From assembly GCA_026645575.1 (NCBI GenBank), contig JAPKMW010000004.1, forward strand, positions 193,597 through 257,596: a stretch of DNA of 64,000 nt, given 5' to 3'. Origin of the DNA: Caldilineaceae bacterium (GTDB taxonomy: Bacteria; Chloroflexota; Anaerolineae; Caldilineales; Caldilineaceae). This document shows, one piece after another, positions 25,278 to 34,046 of this stretch. Position 1 is the stretch's first letter. Each line of letters opens with the position of its first letter. The position numbers and the translations under genes are program-made. A model generated the notes under the pieces. The model worked only from the letters and a program-made list of their open reading frames with translations, searched no databases and was not told where the DNA came from.

Positions 25278-27644
25278 TTATGAAGGTTGCGCATTCGCCA
25301 CCAGCACTTGTCCCAGCGCCAACCCGCCATCATTGGGCGGCGTCAAACGATGGGTCAGCACTCGAAAACCAGCAACCTGTAGACGAGCTACGGCCAGGCG
25401 CAACAACAGTACATTCTGAAAGACGCCGCCACTTAATGCTACTGTGTTCAGTTTTTCTTCCTGACGGACGAGCAAGCTCAGTTGCAGGAGCAGGTCGGCT
25501 ACCGCCTGGTGAAACTTGATCGCAATTTGCGCCGTCGGCACCCCTTGCAAGACATCAGTGCCGATGGCCTTGACCACCGGCGCTGCGTCAAAGGTTTGCC
25601 CCTTCCATTCTAGACCAAAACGGTAGGGCGCGTCTTCTTCGTCACCCACCAGCGCTTCAAACTCAATCGCGGCCTGCGCTTCATAGGTGGCGGTTTGACG
25701 TACACCGGCCAGCGCCGCCACGGCATCAAAGAGCCGCCCCATGCTACTAGTTGGCACGGTGTTAAAGCCCGTGGCAAACTGGCGTTGAAAAATGCGCCGT
25801 TCGGTTGGCGTGGTGGCAGCGACCGGCGGCAACGCCTCATCCCATGCTACGCCTGCCGCCCACAGATGGGCCAATGCCGTGCGGCTTGGGTGTTTGACCG
25901 CCGCATCGCCTCCTGGCAGCGGGATATAACGCAAATAAGAACGGCGGCGAAAACCAGCATAGTCGGCCAGCAAGAGTTCACCACCCCAGATGGCGCCATC
26001 CGTACCATAGCCGGTGCCGTCAAAACAGAAGCCGATCACCGGTTCGCACCCATCTAACCCATGCTCGGCCATCAGCCCGGCCAGGTGGGCGTGATGGTGT
26101 TGCACTTGCACCAACCGCGCTTGCCCTGTCTGCTGACGCGCCCACTGACTCGATAGATAGGCCGGGTGCAGATCACAGGCCAGCAGTTCCGGCTGAATAT
26201 CAAAAATGGTCTGGAAATGGTTGACAGCATGGGTGAACGCCTGCAACGTCTCCAGATTTTCCATGTCGCCAATGTGTTGGCTCATAAACGCAGCCTGACC
26301 CGCCGCCAGACAAAAGGTATTTTTCAGTTCGCCACCGCTGCCCAACGTCGGTCGCACTTCGACCGGCAACCGCACCGGGAAGGGGGCATAGCCGCGCGAG
26401 CGCCGAATTGGCAACTCGTGTCCATCAAAGACGCGAATCACCGAATCATCACATGGCACATGAATGTCACGGTTGTGCAAGAGAAAGCCATCGGCCAGCT
26501 CCACCAGTTTCGTCAGCGCCGCAGTGTTGTCCTTGACAATCGGCTCGTTGGCATAGTTGCCAGAGGTCATGATGAGGGCAGTGTGTTGGGTGTTGGGTAT
26601 TGCGTGTTGCGTGTCTGCTGCTAGTTCGTTGAATAACAGGTAATGCAATGGGGTGTAGGGCAGCATCAGACCGACATAGTGATTGCCGGGGGCGACGAGG
26701 GTGGACAGCGGGCTATCATCCCGTTTGCGGAGCAGTACAATGGGGCGTTCGCGACTGGTAAGCAAGGCGAGTTCATCGGCATTGATCTCAGCGCATTGCT
26801 GGGCAGTCGCAACATCACGTGCCATAACGGCAAAGGGCTTATCGATCCGTCCCTTTCGTTGGCGCAAGCTTTGCACCGCCTGATCATTGGTTGCATCACA
26901 AGCCAGGTGAAAGCCCCCCAACCCTTTCACCGCCACAATCCCGCCATCACGCAACAGCGCTTGTGCTGCTTGCAATGCTGCTTCGCCCATGATTCGTGTT
27001 GCGTGTTGCGTATCATCGACTTGGTCACTCGCCACAAACGCAAGCTGCGGCCCACAGATCGGACAGGCCACTGGCTGGGCGTGAAAGCGGCGATCTAGCG
27101 GATTGGCGTATTCCTGGCGACAGGCGGGACAGAGCGCGAAATCGGCCATGGTGGTAAATGGACGGTCATAGGGCAGGGTGCGAATGATCGTGAAGCGGGG
27201 GCCGCAGTTGGTGCAATTGATAAAGGGGTAACGGTAGCGTCGGTCCTGTGGGTCGAATACTTCACGCAAACAGTCATCACAAAGGGCGACATCAGGCGAA
27301 ATGAAGGTGCGTTGGGCATGATTCGCCTGACTTTCAATGATGACAAACGTCGTTGCGCCTGTTGGTTGAACCAGGGCGACTGTGATATCCTCAAGATGGG
27401 CCAGTGGCGGCGGTGCGGTGACGAGCAATTGATGAAACGTGGTCAGCGCGGTTGTATCGCCTTCGATCTCGATAAAAACGCCAGCGCTGTCATTGCCCAC
27501 AAAGCCGGTCAGGCCAAGCTGGGTGGCAAGGCCATAGACAAAGGGGCGAAAGCCGACCCCTTGCACCACGCCTGCCACCCGTAGGGCATGACGCTCTTTA
27601 TGTGGCGTAGGGGATGACCCTATCTGCTCATCCAACCTGTACAT
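25278..27644 (-). CDS. hypF: Carbamoyltransferase HypF
   Basis: 788 residues with the full domain order. An acylphosphatase domain comes first (VQGVGFRPFVYGLA), then two zinc-ribbon pairs (CDDCLREVFDP...CTNCGPRF and CPACRQEY...CPICGP). A YrdC-like domain with KGLGGFHLACDA follows, and last a Kae1-like domain with the VQHHHAHL metal site, FDGTGYGTDG and SGGVFQN. HypF makes carbamoyl-AMP from carbamoyl phosphate and ATP and passes the carbamoyl group to HypE. Two interdomain loops carry short NTQH/DTQHA stretches encoded by GTGTTGG/GCGTGTT-type repeats (26580-26625 and 26995-27020), which are not part of the normal protein. Start ATG 27644. Confidence 0.96.
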   Translation of the reverse strand: MYRLDEQIGSSPTPHKERHALRVAGVVQGVGFRPFVYGLATQLGLTGFVGNDSAGVFIEIEGDTTALTTFHQLLVTAPPPLAHLEDITVALVQPTGATTFVIIESQANHAQRTFISPDVALCDDCLREVFDPQDRRYRYPFINCTNCGPRFTIIRTLPYDRPFTTMADFALCPACRQEYANPLDRRFHAQPVACPICGPQLAFVASDQVDDTQHATRIMGEAALQAAQALLRDGGIVAVKGLGGFHLACDATNDQAVQSLRQRKGRIDKPFAVMARDVATAQQCAEINADELALLTSRERPIVLLRKRDDSPLSTLVAPGNHYVGLMLPYTPLHYLLFNELAADTQHAIPNTQHTALIMTSGNYANEPIVKDNTAALTKLVELADGFLLHNRDIHVPCDDSVIRVFDGHELPIRRSRGYAPFPVRLPVEVRPTLGSGGELKNTFCLAAGQAAFMSQHIGDMENLETLQAFTHAVNHFQTIFDIQPELLACDLHPAYLSSQWARQQTGQARLVQVQHHHAHLAGLMAEHGLDGCEPVIGFCFDGTGYGTDGAIWGGELLLADYAGFRRRSYLRYIPLPGGDAAVKHPSRTALAHLWAAGVAWDEALPPVAATTPTERRIFQRQFATGFNTVPTSSMGRLFDAVAALAGVRQTATYEAQAAIEFEALVGDEEDAPYRFGLEWKGQTFDAAPVVKAIGTDVLQGVPTAQIAIKFHQAVADLLLQLSLLVRQEEKLNTVALSGGVFQNVLLLRLAVARLQVAGFRVLTHRLTPPNDGGLALGQVLVANAQPS

Positions 27645-27801
27645 TCCCTAACATAAGCCGATGATTTCCCGAATCGGTAACGGCCAAACAGTCACGACAT
27701 CACAGAATCGTGTAGCGCTACGTTATGATACCACATATGGCCGCTTTGGGCGATTTTCGCTATTGATTGGCAAATCGGGTTATGCGCACGCACACAATGG
27801 A

Positions 27802-28143
27802 TCAGCCGACCTTGACCCACACCTGTCCATCATGGATTTGCACCGGATACTGTTGGAGCGCGGCGCCAGGTACAGTAATACAGTCACCATTGGAGACCTG
27901 ATAACACCAGTTGTGCCAGGGGCAGAGTAAGAGGCCGTCGCCGGCCAAGTAGCCAGCGTGGATCGGCATGTCCTGGTGCAGACAACTATTGCGAAAGGCT
28001 GTTACTTGACCGCCAAAGTTGATCACCACAATGCCATCATTGCCAAAGTCGATGGTGCGGGTGGTCTTGTCCGGAAAGTCGGCCAGCTTGGGGCCGGGGA
28101 GCCAGTTTGGTTCAGCCGGTTGGGCTGTCGTCGGTTCGTTCAT
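27802..28143 (-). CDS. Rieske [2Fe-2S] domain protein
   Basis: 113 residues from the ATG at 28143; longer frames lie inside the ABC transporter gene upstream. The Rieske ligands are visible as CLH and CPWH (CLHQDMPIHAG... and LLCPWHNWCY), the usual Cys-x-His ... Cys-x2-His. It resembles small Rieske ferredoxins of the bisphenol/naphthalene dioxygenase or nitrite-reductase small-subunit type. No signal peptide, so it is a cytoplasmic electron carrier. It lies between oppF and hypF on the same strand and could serve an oxygenase or the hydrogenase system; its partner is not identifiable. Confidence 0.9.
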   Translation of the reverse strand: MNEPTTAQPAEPNWLPGPKLADFPDKTTRTIDFGNDGIVVINFGGQVTAFRNSCLHQDMPIHAGYLAGDGLLLCPWHNWCYQVSNGDCITVPGAALQQYPVQIHDGQVWVKVG

Positions 28144-28166
28144 ATACGTCTCTTGATTCTTATAGG

Positions 28167-29249
28167 TCAACTTGTGGCAATTCCTTTCAACGCCAATTCT
28201 TTCGCAAAGTGACAACTAGCGTAGTGGCCCGGTTCGATCTCGGTCAAGCTTGGTTCGCTCTGTTGGCAGAGATCCTTAGCATAGCGACAGCGCGGGTGAA
28301 AGACACAACCGCTGGGCGGATTGGCGGGGCTGGGGACATCGCCTTCCAGTACAAGGCGCTGCATTTGAATATCCGGGTCAGCCGGCGGCACAGCGGAGAC
28401 AAGCGCCTCGGTATAGGGGTGCAACGGATGGCGCAGCAGTTCTTCTGATTCGGCCATTTCGACAATTTTGCCGACATACATCACAGCGATACGGTCGCAG
28501 ATATGCTCGACCACCGAGAGGTCGTGGGCGATAAAGAGCATGGTCAGGCCCAACTCTTCCTTGATCTCCTGCAGCAGGTTCAACACCTGCGCCTGGATCG
28601 ATACATCGAGCGCCGAGACCGGTTCATCCGCCACGATCAGCCGCGGGTTGAGCGAAAGGGTGCGCGCCAGGCCAATGCGCTGCCGTTGACCGCCAGAAAA
28701 TTCATGAGGATAGCGCCGCATGTAGGCCGGGTTGAGACCCACGTCGCTCATCAATTTGGCGACGCGGTCTTCCAGTTCCCGCCCCTTGGCGACCTTGTGG
28801 ATAATCAACGGCTCGCCAATAATGTCACGCACGGTCATGCGCGGGTTGAGCGAGCTAAAGGGATCTTGGAAGATCATGCGCATCTCGCGGCGCAGGGGTT
28901 TCATTTCCTCGGACGTAATCTTCACAATATCGATGCGTTCGCCGCTGGCTTTGCGATACCAGACTTCACCAGCGGTGGGGTCGTAGAGCCGGAGAATCGA
29001 GCGCCCGGTGGTGGTCTTGCCGCAACCGCTCTCCCCGACGAGACCCAGCACCTCCTGTTCACGCAGGAAAAAGCTGACGCCATCGACCGCTTTGGTATGA
29101 CCAACCACGCGCTGGAAAAAGCCGCTGCGGATCGGAAAATGTTGTTTTAAATTTTTGACTTCCAGAATATAATCGTCGCTCTTTTTGCCGTTTGGCTGTT
29201 GCCAGGCAAACTCGACGGGGCCGCGGCTTTGGCTTTGATTTTGGCTCAT
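28167..29249 (-). CDS. oppF: Oligopeptide ABC transporter ATP-binding protein (OppF/DppF type)
   Basis: 360 residues from the ATG at 29249 (AAGGGA upstream). Walker [10 protein letters not shown], signature [12 protein letters not shown], Walker [11 protein letters not shown] and the switch His in [10 protein letters not shown] are complete. The C-terminal oligopeptide-type extension with its Cys pattern ([15 protein letters not shown]...CHF) is the region that binds a [4Fe-4S] cluster in DppF-like proteins. It is the last opp gene in the series, separated from oppC by a nuclease-like pair, a cytochrome and the HEPN pair. Substrate may be peptides or oligosaccharides. Confidence 0.93.
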   Translation of the reverse strand: MSQNQSQSRGPVEFAWQQPNGKKSDDYILEVKNLKQHFPIRSGFFQRVVGHTKAVDGVSFFLREQEVLGLVGESGCGKTTTGRSILRLYDPTAGEVWYRKASGERIDIVKITSEEMKPLRREMRMIFQDPFSSLNPRMTVRDIIGEPLIIHKVAKGRELEDRVAKLMSDVGLNPAYMRRYPHEFSGGQRQRIGLARTLSLNPRLIVADEPVSALDVSIQAQVLNLLQEIKEELGLTMLFIAHDLSVVEHICDRIAVMYVGKIVEMAESEELLRHPLHPYTEALVSAVPPADPDIQMQRLVLEGDVPSPANPPSGCVFHPRCRYAKDLCQQSEPSLTEIEPGHYASCHFAKELALKGIATS

Positions 29250-29306
29250 GGGATCCCTTGTTGTACTACCCACAATAAATTAATAAGCAGATTGATATTT
29301 GAAGCT

Positions 29307-29696
29307 TTATGCAGGAGCAAGTTCAAATTCTCTCTGCGCAAACTGAGTCAAACCGATCTCTGCTGCTTCCTGTAAACGCGTTTCCAAAGACTTCATCTTT
29401 TCCTGCGTTACGACCAACTCGTGCTGCATTTCAGCAACTTGTTCTATCGGGCTATAAACCCGTACAAGAATTAAAGATCCTGTCTCGACGTTGATGTCTG
29501 TGATCTGTTCGCCAATCTTTTCTTGTAACTCATCACACTCTTCTTCGGTCCAGGAAAGGGGAGGATAAACAGCAAGATTGGTCAACTCACATTCATAGCT
29601 AACTCCTTCATCAATAACACGCACCTCAGGAGCAAGTACCCTAATATAATCCATCATTCGATAGATTAAGGAGCGCGCATATATCTTAGCGTCCAT
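29307..29696 (-). CDS. Unknown protein paired with HEPN gene
   Basis: 129 residues, not recognised. A strong AGGAG precedes the ATG at 29696, and the gene overlaps the HEPN gene by 11 bp, so the two are translated as a pair. The N-terminal part mixes beta strands (RVLAPEVRVID, SLILVRVYSPIEQ), the C-terminal third is a predicted coiled coil (HELVVTQEKMKSLETRL). It lacks the GSxxxGxxxxSDxD nucleotidyltransferase motif, so it is not a standard MNT partner. Position and overlap suggest it may be the antitoxin or effector partner of the HEPN protein; that is inference only. Confidence 0.55.
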   Translation of the reverse strand: MDAKIYARSLIYRMMDYIRVLAPEVRVIDEGVSYECELTNLAVYPPLSWTEEECDELQEKIGEQITDINVETGSLILVRVYSPIEQVAEMQHELVVTQEKMKSLETRLQEAAEIGLTQFAQREFELAPA

Positions 29697-30060
29697 GTTG
29701 TTTCTCCTCTACTTGCCTAACGAACTCACGCGCCCATTGCAAAATAGTACGCGCTTTTCGTTCTGATAACATCTCATTGCTATAGTCTGCCAATTGCCGG
29801 GTCTGAAAGCCATTGGGCAGAAAGCTGGCAAAATGTCTCGGATACAACTTGCGTTGTCGAATCAGTTGATCGGCGAAGACAGCTTGTAACGTGTCATGAC
29901 CCCAGGAGCCTTTGGTAGCATAAACACCCACCCGCTCCAAGGCAACGATCGCTGCCTGAAACATGGCATAATAAGCACGGTTAGCCGTCGAATTATACAT
30001 CTTCTCCTGAAAACAAAGTTCCGCTGCACGCAATGATTCCAACGCTTTTTCCAGCATCAT
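29686..30060 (-). CDS. HEPN domain protein
   Basis: 124 residues, start at one of three close ATGs (30066/30060/30057) after AGGATT. The sequence is the classical HEPN helical bundle: LEKALESLRAAELCFQEK, then NRAYYAMFQAAIVALE (the conserved YYAMF helix) and a C-terminal WAREFVRQVE helix. HEPN proteins are nucleotide-binding or ribonuclease proteins, often half of a toxin-antitoxin pair. A strict RxxxxH ribonuclease motif is not seen (a nearby RKLYPRH differs by one residue), so nuclease activity is uncertain. The partner gene overlaps its 3' end. Confidence 0.75.
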   Translation of the reverse strand: MMLEKALESLRAAELCFQEKMYNSTANRAYYAMFQAAIVALERVGVYATKGSWGHDTLQAVFADQLIRQRKLYPRHFASFLPNGFQTRQLADYSNEMLSERKARTILQWAREFVRQVEEKQHGR

Positions 30061-30098
30061 AATCATAATCCTATTATACAACATTATGCGAACAACGG

Positions 30099-31904
30099 TT
30101 ATTTCCTTGTCGCAGTTGTAAGTGTCATCTGCTCCATGACAATATCGGTATCCGGCCAATCTTTCCAGTCGATCAATTGTTGATAGGCCCGGCGGTAGAT
30201 CAAGTTCACTTCGACGGTGGCAGCTCGACCGGCAGGCGCAGCAAAGGTATACTCGCTCAGATCAGTGGCTAAAGCAGCAATGCGCGTATCCTCCACCAGC
30301 TCGATTTCCCGCCAGTAGGCCGCGGTGGGCGACTCGCCACTCGATTTATCGCGCAGAAGCTTGGCAAAGTAGCGACCAGGTTGCCCCGCATAGTTGCCGG
30401 CCCAGCCAGGTAAGGTTTCCCCGCCCTGCAACCGCAGCGGGCGACCATTGCTGTCTTTGGCCGTTACCACCAGCAGCAGATGACGCAATGGCGAATCGGT
30501 CGGCACGCTATGACCGGTCTGGTCATTGGTGATGCTCACCACCACGCGCAACCCGCCACTCACCATTTGCACCGTTCCCGTCATGGTGACGGCATTTTGC
30601 AGCAACTGTTCATCATTTGTGCCGGGCATCCGGTGGTTACGGACGGCATAATAATCGCGCTGTTGGCCGCCCTTTTCCGGGAAGACAAAATAGTCGCTAT
30701 CCAGCGTCGGCATGTGGCAATCCTGGCAGGTTTTGCCCGTCTTGGGGTTGCTGTAGGGGCTGGCCAACCATTCGGCATAGGAGCTATAGATCAGCACACC
30801 ACCCGTCACCCGCATATCAGCAACTACGCCACCCAGGACGCCATGATGACAAGCCGCACAGAAGGCGCTCTCGCTTTGCAGCGGTAGATAGCTATCGCGC
30901 GGCTCCGGCAGATCGGTGCGCACCACGTCGGGCACCGGGCCAAAGAAAACATCATGCCCCGGCTCCGGGCGATGCAACTGGAGGGAGAGAATGCCGGGGG
31001 CATCTTCATAGGGCAGGCCGGTCTCTTCATTTAAGCGCACCGCGCTAATCTTGTGACAGAACTCGCACGAGATACCTTCGGCGGCGTCATTGATAAGGTA
31101 AAGCGGACTGGCGCCCTCTTGGATCAAATCGGAATATTGCGCCGTACCGGAGGAATGACAACCCGACCAACTACAGCCGTCACTGGTCGGTAACTTGGCC
31201 GCCATCGGTGTGTGACAGGTGGCGCAATTGCCGGCGCGACTGGGGTTGTCCAGCCGAAAGCCCGGCCCGTAGTAAGGCTGGTTGGGATCAGGCGGGGCGT
31301 ATTTCCCGTCACTGTCATAGCGGCTGAGGGGACTTTTGTTGCCATGAATGTCGGTGCCGGCGTAGAGATTTTGGAAGCGGTAGTTGATAGCGGTCTGGGC
31401 ATGGGCATCTTCCTGCCACTCTGTGTAGGCTGTATGGCAAATACCGCAGGCCGCCGAGCCTTCCACCCCATCCTGCTCAAACCAGTTGTATTTCACGTTG
31501 TCAGTGAGGTAGTAGGGGTTCAGTTGCAGTTTGACTGGCGCCTTGTCAGCGGCGTTGACACGCGTCCAGGCAATATAGTAGCCTTCTGCCCAAGCTGTCA
31601 GTGTTATCATGTCGGTGGCAGCTAGATTGCGGAAGGTGAAAGCGCCTTTTTGATCGGTGGTCGCGGCCTGTTCGGTCAAGTGGACACGCACGGTTGCACC
31701 GGCGACGGGGCCGTTAGCATCGACAACAAGACCGCGGACTTGATTGATTGGACGTGCGGCTGGTTGCGCTAAGGCTTTCGGTGTGGGCGTCGGTTTTGCC
31801 AACGTGGCGGCAGTGGCGGGTTGGTTGAGCGCCATTAGGGTCAAACCAAAGGCAAATGCGACGCTAATTCCTACAAGCAAATAAAATTTTACAAATTTAA
31901 ACAT
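30099..31904 (-). CDS. Exported multiheme c-type cytochrome with carboxypeptidase-like N-terminal domain
   Basis: About 601 residues from ATG 31904; ATG 31931 is an alternative which overlaps the preceding gene. A signal peptide (MFKFVKF... to about residue 33) leads to a CarboxypepD_reg-like domain (residues 55-130, VRGLVVDANGPVAGATV). Five CxxCH heme sites follow at Cys153, 227, 280, 349 and 393, plus one C-x4-CH at Cys244 (CSWSGCH). The C-terminal 170 residues form a beta-rich domain (TGHSVPTDSPLRHLLLVV). It would carry electrons outside the membrane. It is embedded in the opp gene series with no other respiratory gene near it. Family resembles cytochrome c554-like multiheme proteins. Confidence 0.88.
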   Translation of the reverse strand: MFKFVKFYLLVGISVAFAFGLTLMALNQPATAATLAKPTPTPKALAQPAARPINQVRGLVVDANGPVAGATVRVHLTEQAATTDQKGAFTFRNLAATDMITLTAWAEGYYIAWTRVNAADKAPVKLQLNPYYLTDNVKYNWFEQDGVEGSAACGICHTAYTEWQEDAHAQTAINYRFQNLYAGTDIHGNKSPLSRYDSDGKYAPPDPNQPYYGPGFRLDNPSRAGNCATCHTPMAAKLPTSDGCSWSGCHSSGTAQYSDLIQEGASPLYLINDAAEGISCEFCHKISAVRLNEETGLPYEDAPGILSLQLHRPEPGHDVFFGPVPDVVRTDLPEPRDSYLPLQSESAFCAACHHGVLGGVVADMRVTGGVLIYSSYAEWLASPYSNPKTGKTCQDCHMPTLDSDYFVFPEKGGQQRDYYAVRNHRMPGTNDEQLLQNAVTMTGTVQMVSGGLRVVVSITNDQTGHSVPTDSPLRHLLLVVTAKDSNGRPLRLQGGETLPGWAGNYAGQPGRYFAKLLRDKSSGESPTAAYWREIELVEDTRIAALATDLSEYTFAAPAGRAATVEVNLIYRRAYQQLIDWKDWPDTDIVMEQMTLTTATRK

Positions 31905-31920
31905 GGGCAATTGATAAACA

Positions 31921-32411
31921 TTACGTGTCATGTTGCAAATAGGGCCATACGTCCCAGTTATTCAAGTAGTGGCTAAAATCTTGTCCAAAGCAGGTCACCT
32001 GTGCATCAGAAAAAGTCACATACAAAGATAAGACTCCCTGCTGACCCTTCTGTAACCCTAATTTATGTTGGCTATAATAGCCAACTCTGGTCGTGGCACT
32101 ACCAAGAATGATTGCCAGCGCCCTGCACTCCTGTTGGAAAAAACATACCAAAGCTCTGGGGCGCTCAATGTGAGTAGCTGATCGAGGCGAACAGCATAAC
32201 GCGCGTTGTAACCATGTTTTGTTTCAGTAACAAGGGCAGTTTTCACCTGAATTCTTGAAAACTCACCGTCACTATCGCGCACAACAAAAATATCATCACC
32301 AACATCAACTTCTGGGACAGCAACGTTATAGCCGCGCAGTAGAAACTCTGCCATCGCAGCCATTTGTCCGGCACGCCCAACATACAGATGATTTCGTCTA
32401 GGCATGAACAT
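31921..32411 (-). pseudogene. PD-(D/E)XK endonuclease-like protein, probably frameshifted
   Basis: The first frame (32411 to 32058, 117 residues) reads LYVGRAGQMAAMAEFLLRGY then a nuclease core DVGDDIFVV...IQVKT (D39/D40 and the QxK variant, Lys57), then WYVFSNRSAGRWQSFLVV and stops. A second frame (31921-32151) picks up as GYYSQHKLGLQKG...WPYLQHDT, which looks like the natural continuation. A one-base slip near 32075-32100 would join them into about 160 residues. So it is either a broken gene or a sequencing error. It is the second gene of an overlapping pair with 32398-32730. Confidence 0.6.
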
Positions 32412-32730
32412 GCACCACAGGGTAAATCTCTTGTTGCGTTACCGGATGTACAACGACAAAGCCACCATTTTGCTCAATTTCGCTCGTTGATAAGCCTGTC
32501 AGCAGTTGAGAAACATGTTGCCAGACAGAACCATCAACTTCCTCAGGGGAACGGCGTTTATCGTAACCGATAAATACACTATCGGTTCGACGCCGATCGG
32601 GGTAGCGCTCTTGTAACTGTAAAAAACTGAGTGGGTGTAATCGAAAAACGTACCCATCGCGCTGGGAGCCATAGTGAATAATAATCTTATCAGGCTGTAT
32701 TACAGCTTGCTTAGAAGCTCTTGCTTTCAT
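32398..32730 (-). CDS. Unknown protein upstream of nuclease-like gene
   Basis: 110 residues from ATG 32730, preceded by GGAGG, which is better supported than the frame-opening start at 32778. Not recognised. It begins with a basic KARASKQ stretch, is rich in charged residues and ends VYPVVHVHA-like (VVHVHA). No zinc or HTH motif is seen. Its 3' end overlaps the nuclease-like gene by 14 bp, suggesting translational coupling and possibly an antitoxin/immunity or DNA-binding partner role (inference). Confidence 0.5.
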   Translation of the reverse strand: MKARASKQAVIQPDKIIIHYGSQRDGYVFRLHPLSFLQLQERYPDRRRTDSVFIGYDKRRSPEEVDGSVWQHVSQLLTGLSTSEIEQNGGFVVVHPVTQQEIYPVVHVHA

Positions 32731-32783
32731 CGTAACCTCCGCTGTACGTTCACCCACCAAACTAATGATCTTTTCCAATTATA

Positions 32784-33923
32784 TCACAAGTTGGAATAAG
32801 GATCAGCAGCATCGCGCAGGCCATCGCCCAATAGATTGAAACCCAGCACAGCGGCGATGATAAAGCCCGCTGGCGAGATGATCCACTGGCGGACGCTAAG
32901 GGTGTCGAGCTTTTGCGCATCCTGCATCAGCAAGCCCCAACTGATCAGGGGACGTTGAATGCCTAAGCCCAGGAAGCTCAGAAACGCTTCGGCCAGGATA
33001 ATGCCGGGGATGGTGAGGGTCAAGACGACGATAATATGGCTCAGACAGTTGGGCAGCAGGTGGACAAACATAATGCGCCAGTCGGAAGCGCCCATCTCTT
33101 TGGCGGCCAACACAAAATCGGTTTGGCGCAGCGCCAACACTTTGCTGCGGACTTCGCGTGCTAAGGTTGTCCACGACAACAAGGCAAAGATAAACGCGAT
33201 GATGAGAAAGACCCGAAACGAATCCCAGGTGCGCGGCACAACGGCGACCAGCGCCAGCCAGAGTGCTAACTGGGGAAAGGCGGTGATAAATTCGACAAAG
33301 CGCTGCACCAGATTATCAATCCAGCCGCCGTAATAGCCGGAAAAAACGCCAACCAATGCACCGATAATCACGCTGATAAAGGTGCCAAAGAGGCTCATGC
33401 TCAAGGAAATTCGACCCGCTTCACAAGCCTTGCTCCATAAATCCGAGCCGAATTGATCGGTGCCTAACAGAAAGATTTGCCCACCTTCTTCAACGCCAAA
33501 AAAGTGGCGGTCCATGGGAATGAAGCCAAATAATTCATATTCCCAGCCCTTGACAAAGAAGTAAAGCGGATACGCTTTGCTTGTATCTTCTTCCCATATA
33601 GGTACAAAGGTCTTTGGGTCGAGCGTGACCACTTTGTTATAGGTAAAAGGGCGCCAATGAAAATTGCCTTCCTCATCCCAAAAGTGGATACGGCTGGGCG
33701 GAATAAAGGAGCGCTTTGAGTCAAAGACATCAAGCGGATAGGGGGCAAAAAACTCGGCAAAGATCGCCAGCAGGAGCAGGAGCAGCACGATCAGGCCGCC
33801 AACAACCGAGGCTTTGCTCCGGCGGAAGCGCCGCCATACCAATTGCGAGTAACTTTCCGAACTTTGGGCCTTATGCACCGGTTCGGGATTAAGAGCGGTC
33901 GGCTCCATAGCAGTGGTCGTCAT
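32784..33923 (-). CDS. oppC: Oligopeptide ABC transporter permease (OppC/DppC type)
   Basis: 379 residues from ATG 33923 (GGAG upstream; the frame opens at a TTG). The N-terminal OppC domain has one helix ([24 protein letters not shown]), followed by a long extracytoplasmic loop (about residues 65-165, longer than in typical OppC) containing [13 protein letters not shown], and then five helices with the EAA cytoplasmic loop ([18 protein letters not shown]). The long insert is unusual and may relate to docking of the large binding protein. It follows oppB on the same strand 123 bp upstream. Confidence 0.93.
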   Translation of the reverse strand: MTTTAMEPTALNPEPVHKAQSSESYSQLVWRRFRRSKASVVGGLIVLLLLLLAIFAEFFAPYPLDVFDSKRSFIPPSRIHFWDEEGNFHWRPFTYNKVVTLDPKTFVPIWEEDTSKAYPLYFFVKGWEYELFGFIPMDRHFFGVEEGGQIFLLGTDQFGSDLWSKACEAGRISLSMSLFGTFISVIIGALVGVFSGYYGGWIDNLVQRFVEFITAFPQLALWLALVAVVPRTWDSFRVFLIIAFIFALLSWTTLAREVRSKVLALRQTDFVLAAKEMGASDWRIMFVHLLPNCLSHIIVVLTLTIPGIILAEAFLSFLGLGIQRPLISWGLLMQDAQKLDTLSVRQWIISPAGFIIAAVLGFNLLGDGLRDAADPYSNL

Positions 33924-34046
33924 GCGTTGCAACTCCAGTAACAGCTAAAATCACAAAATCAGATGCGTATTGTGGCGTAATTCGTGACTCATGGCCTTCG
34001 ACAAACTTTAGGCCACGGTTCACGCCACACGAATCACGTAGCACGT

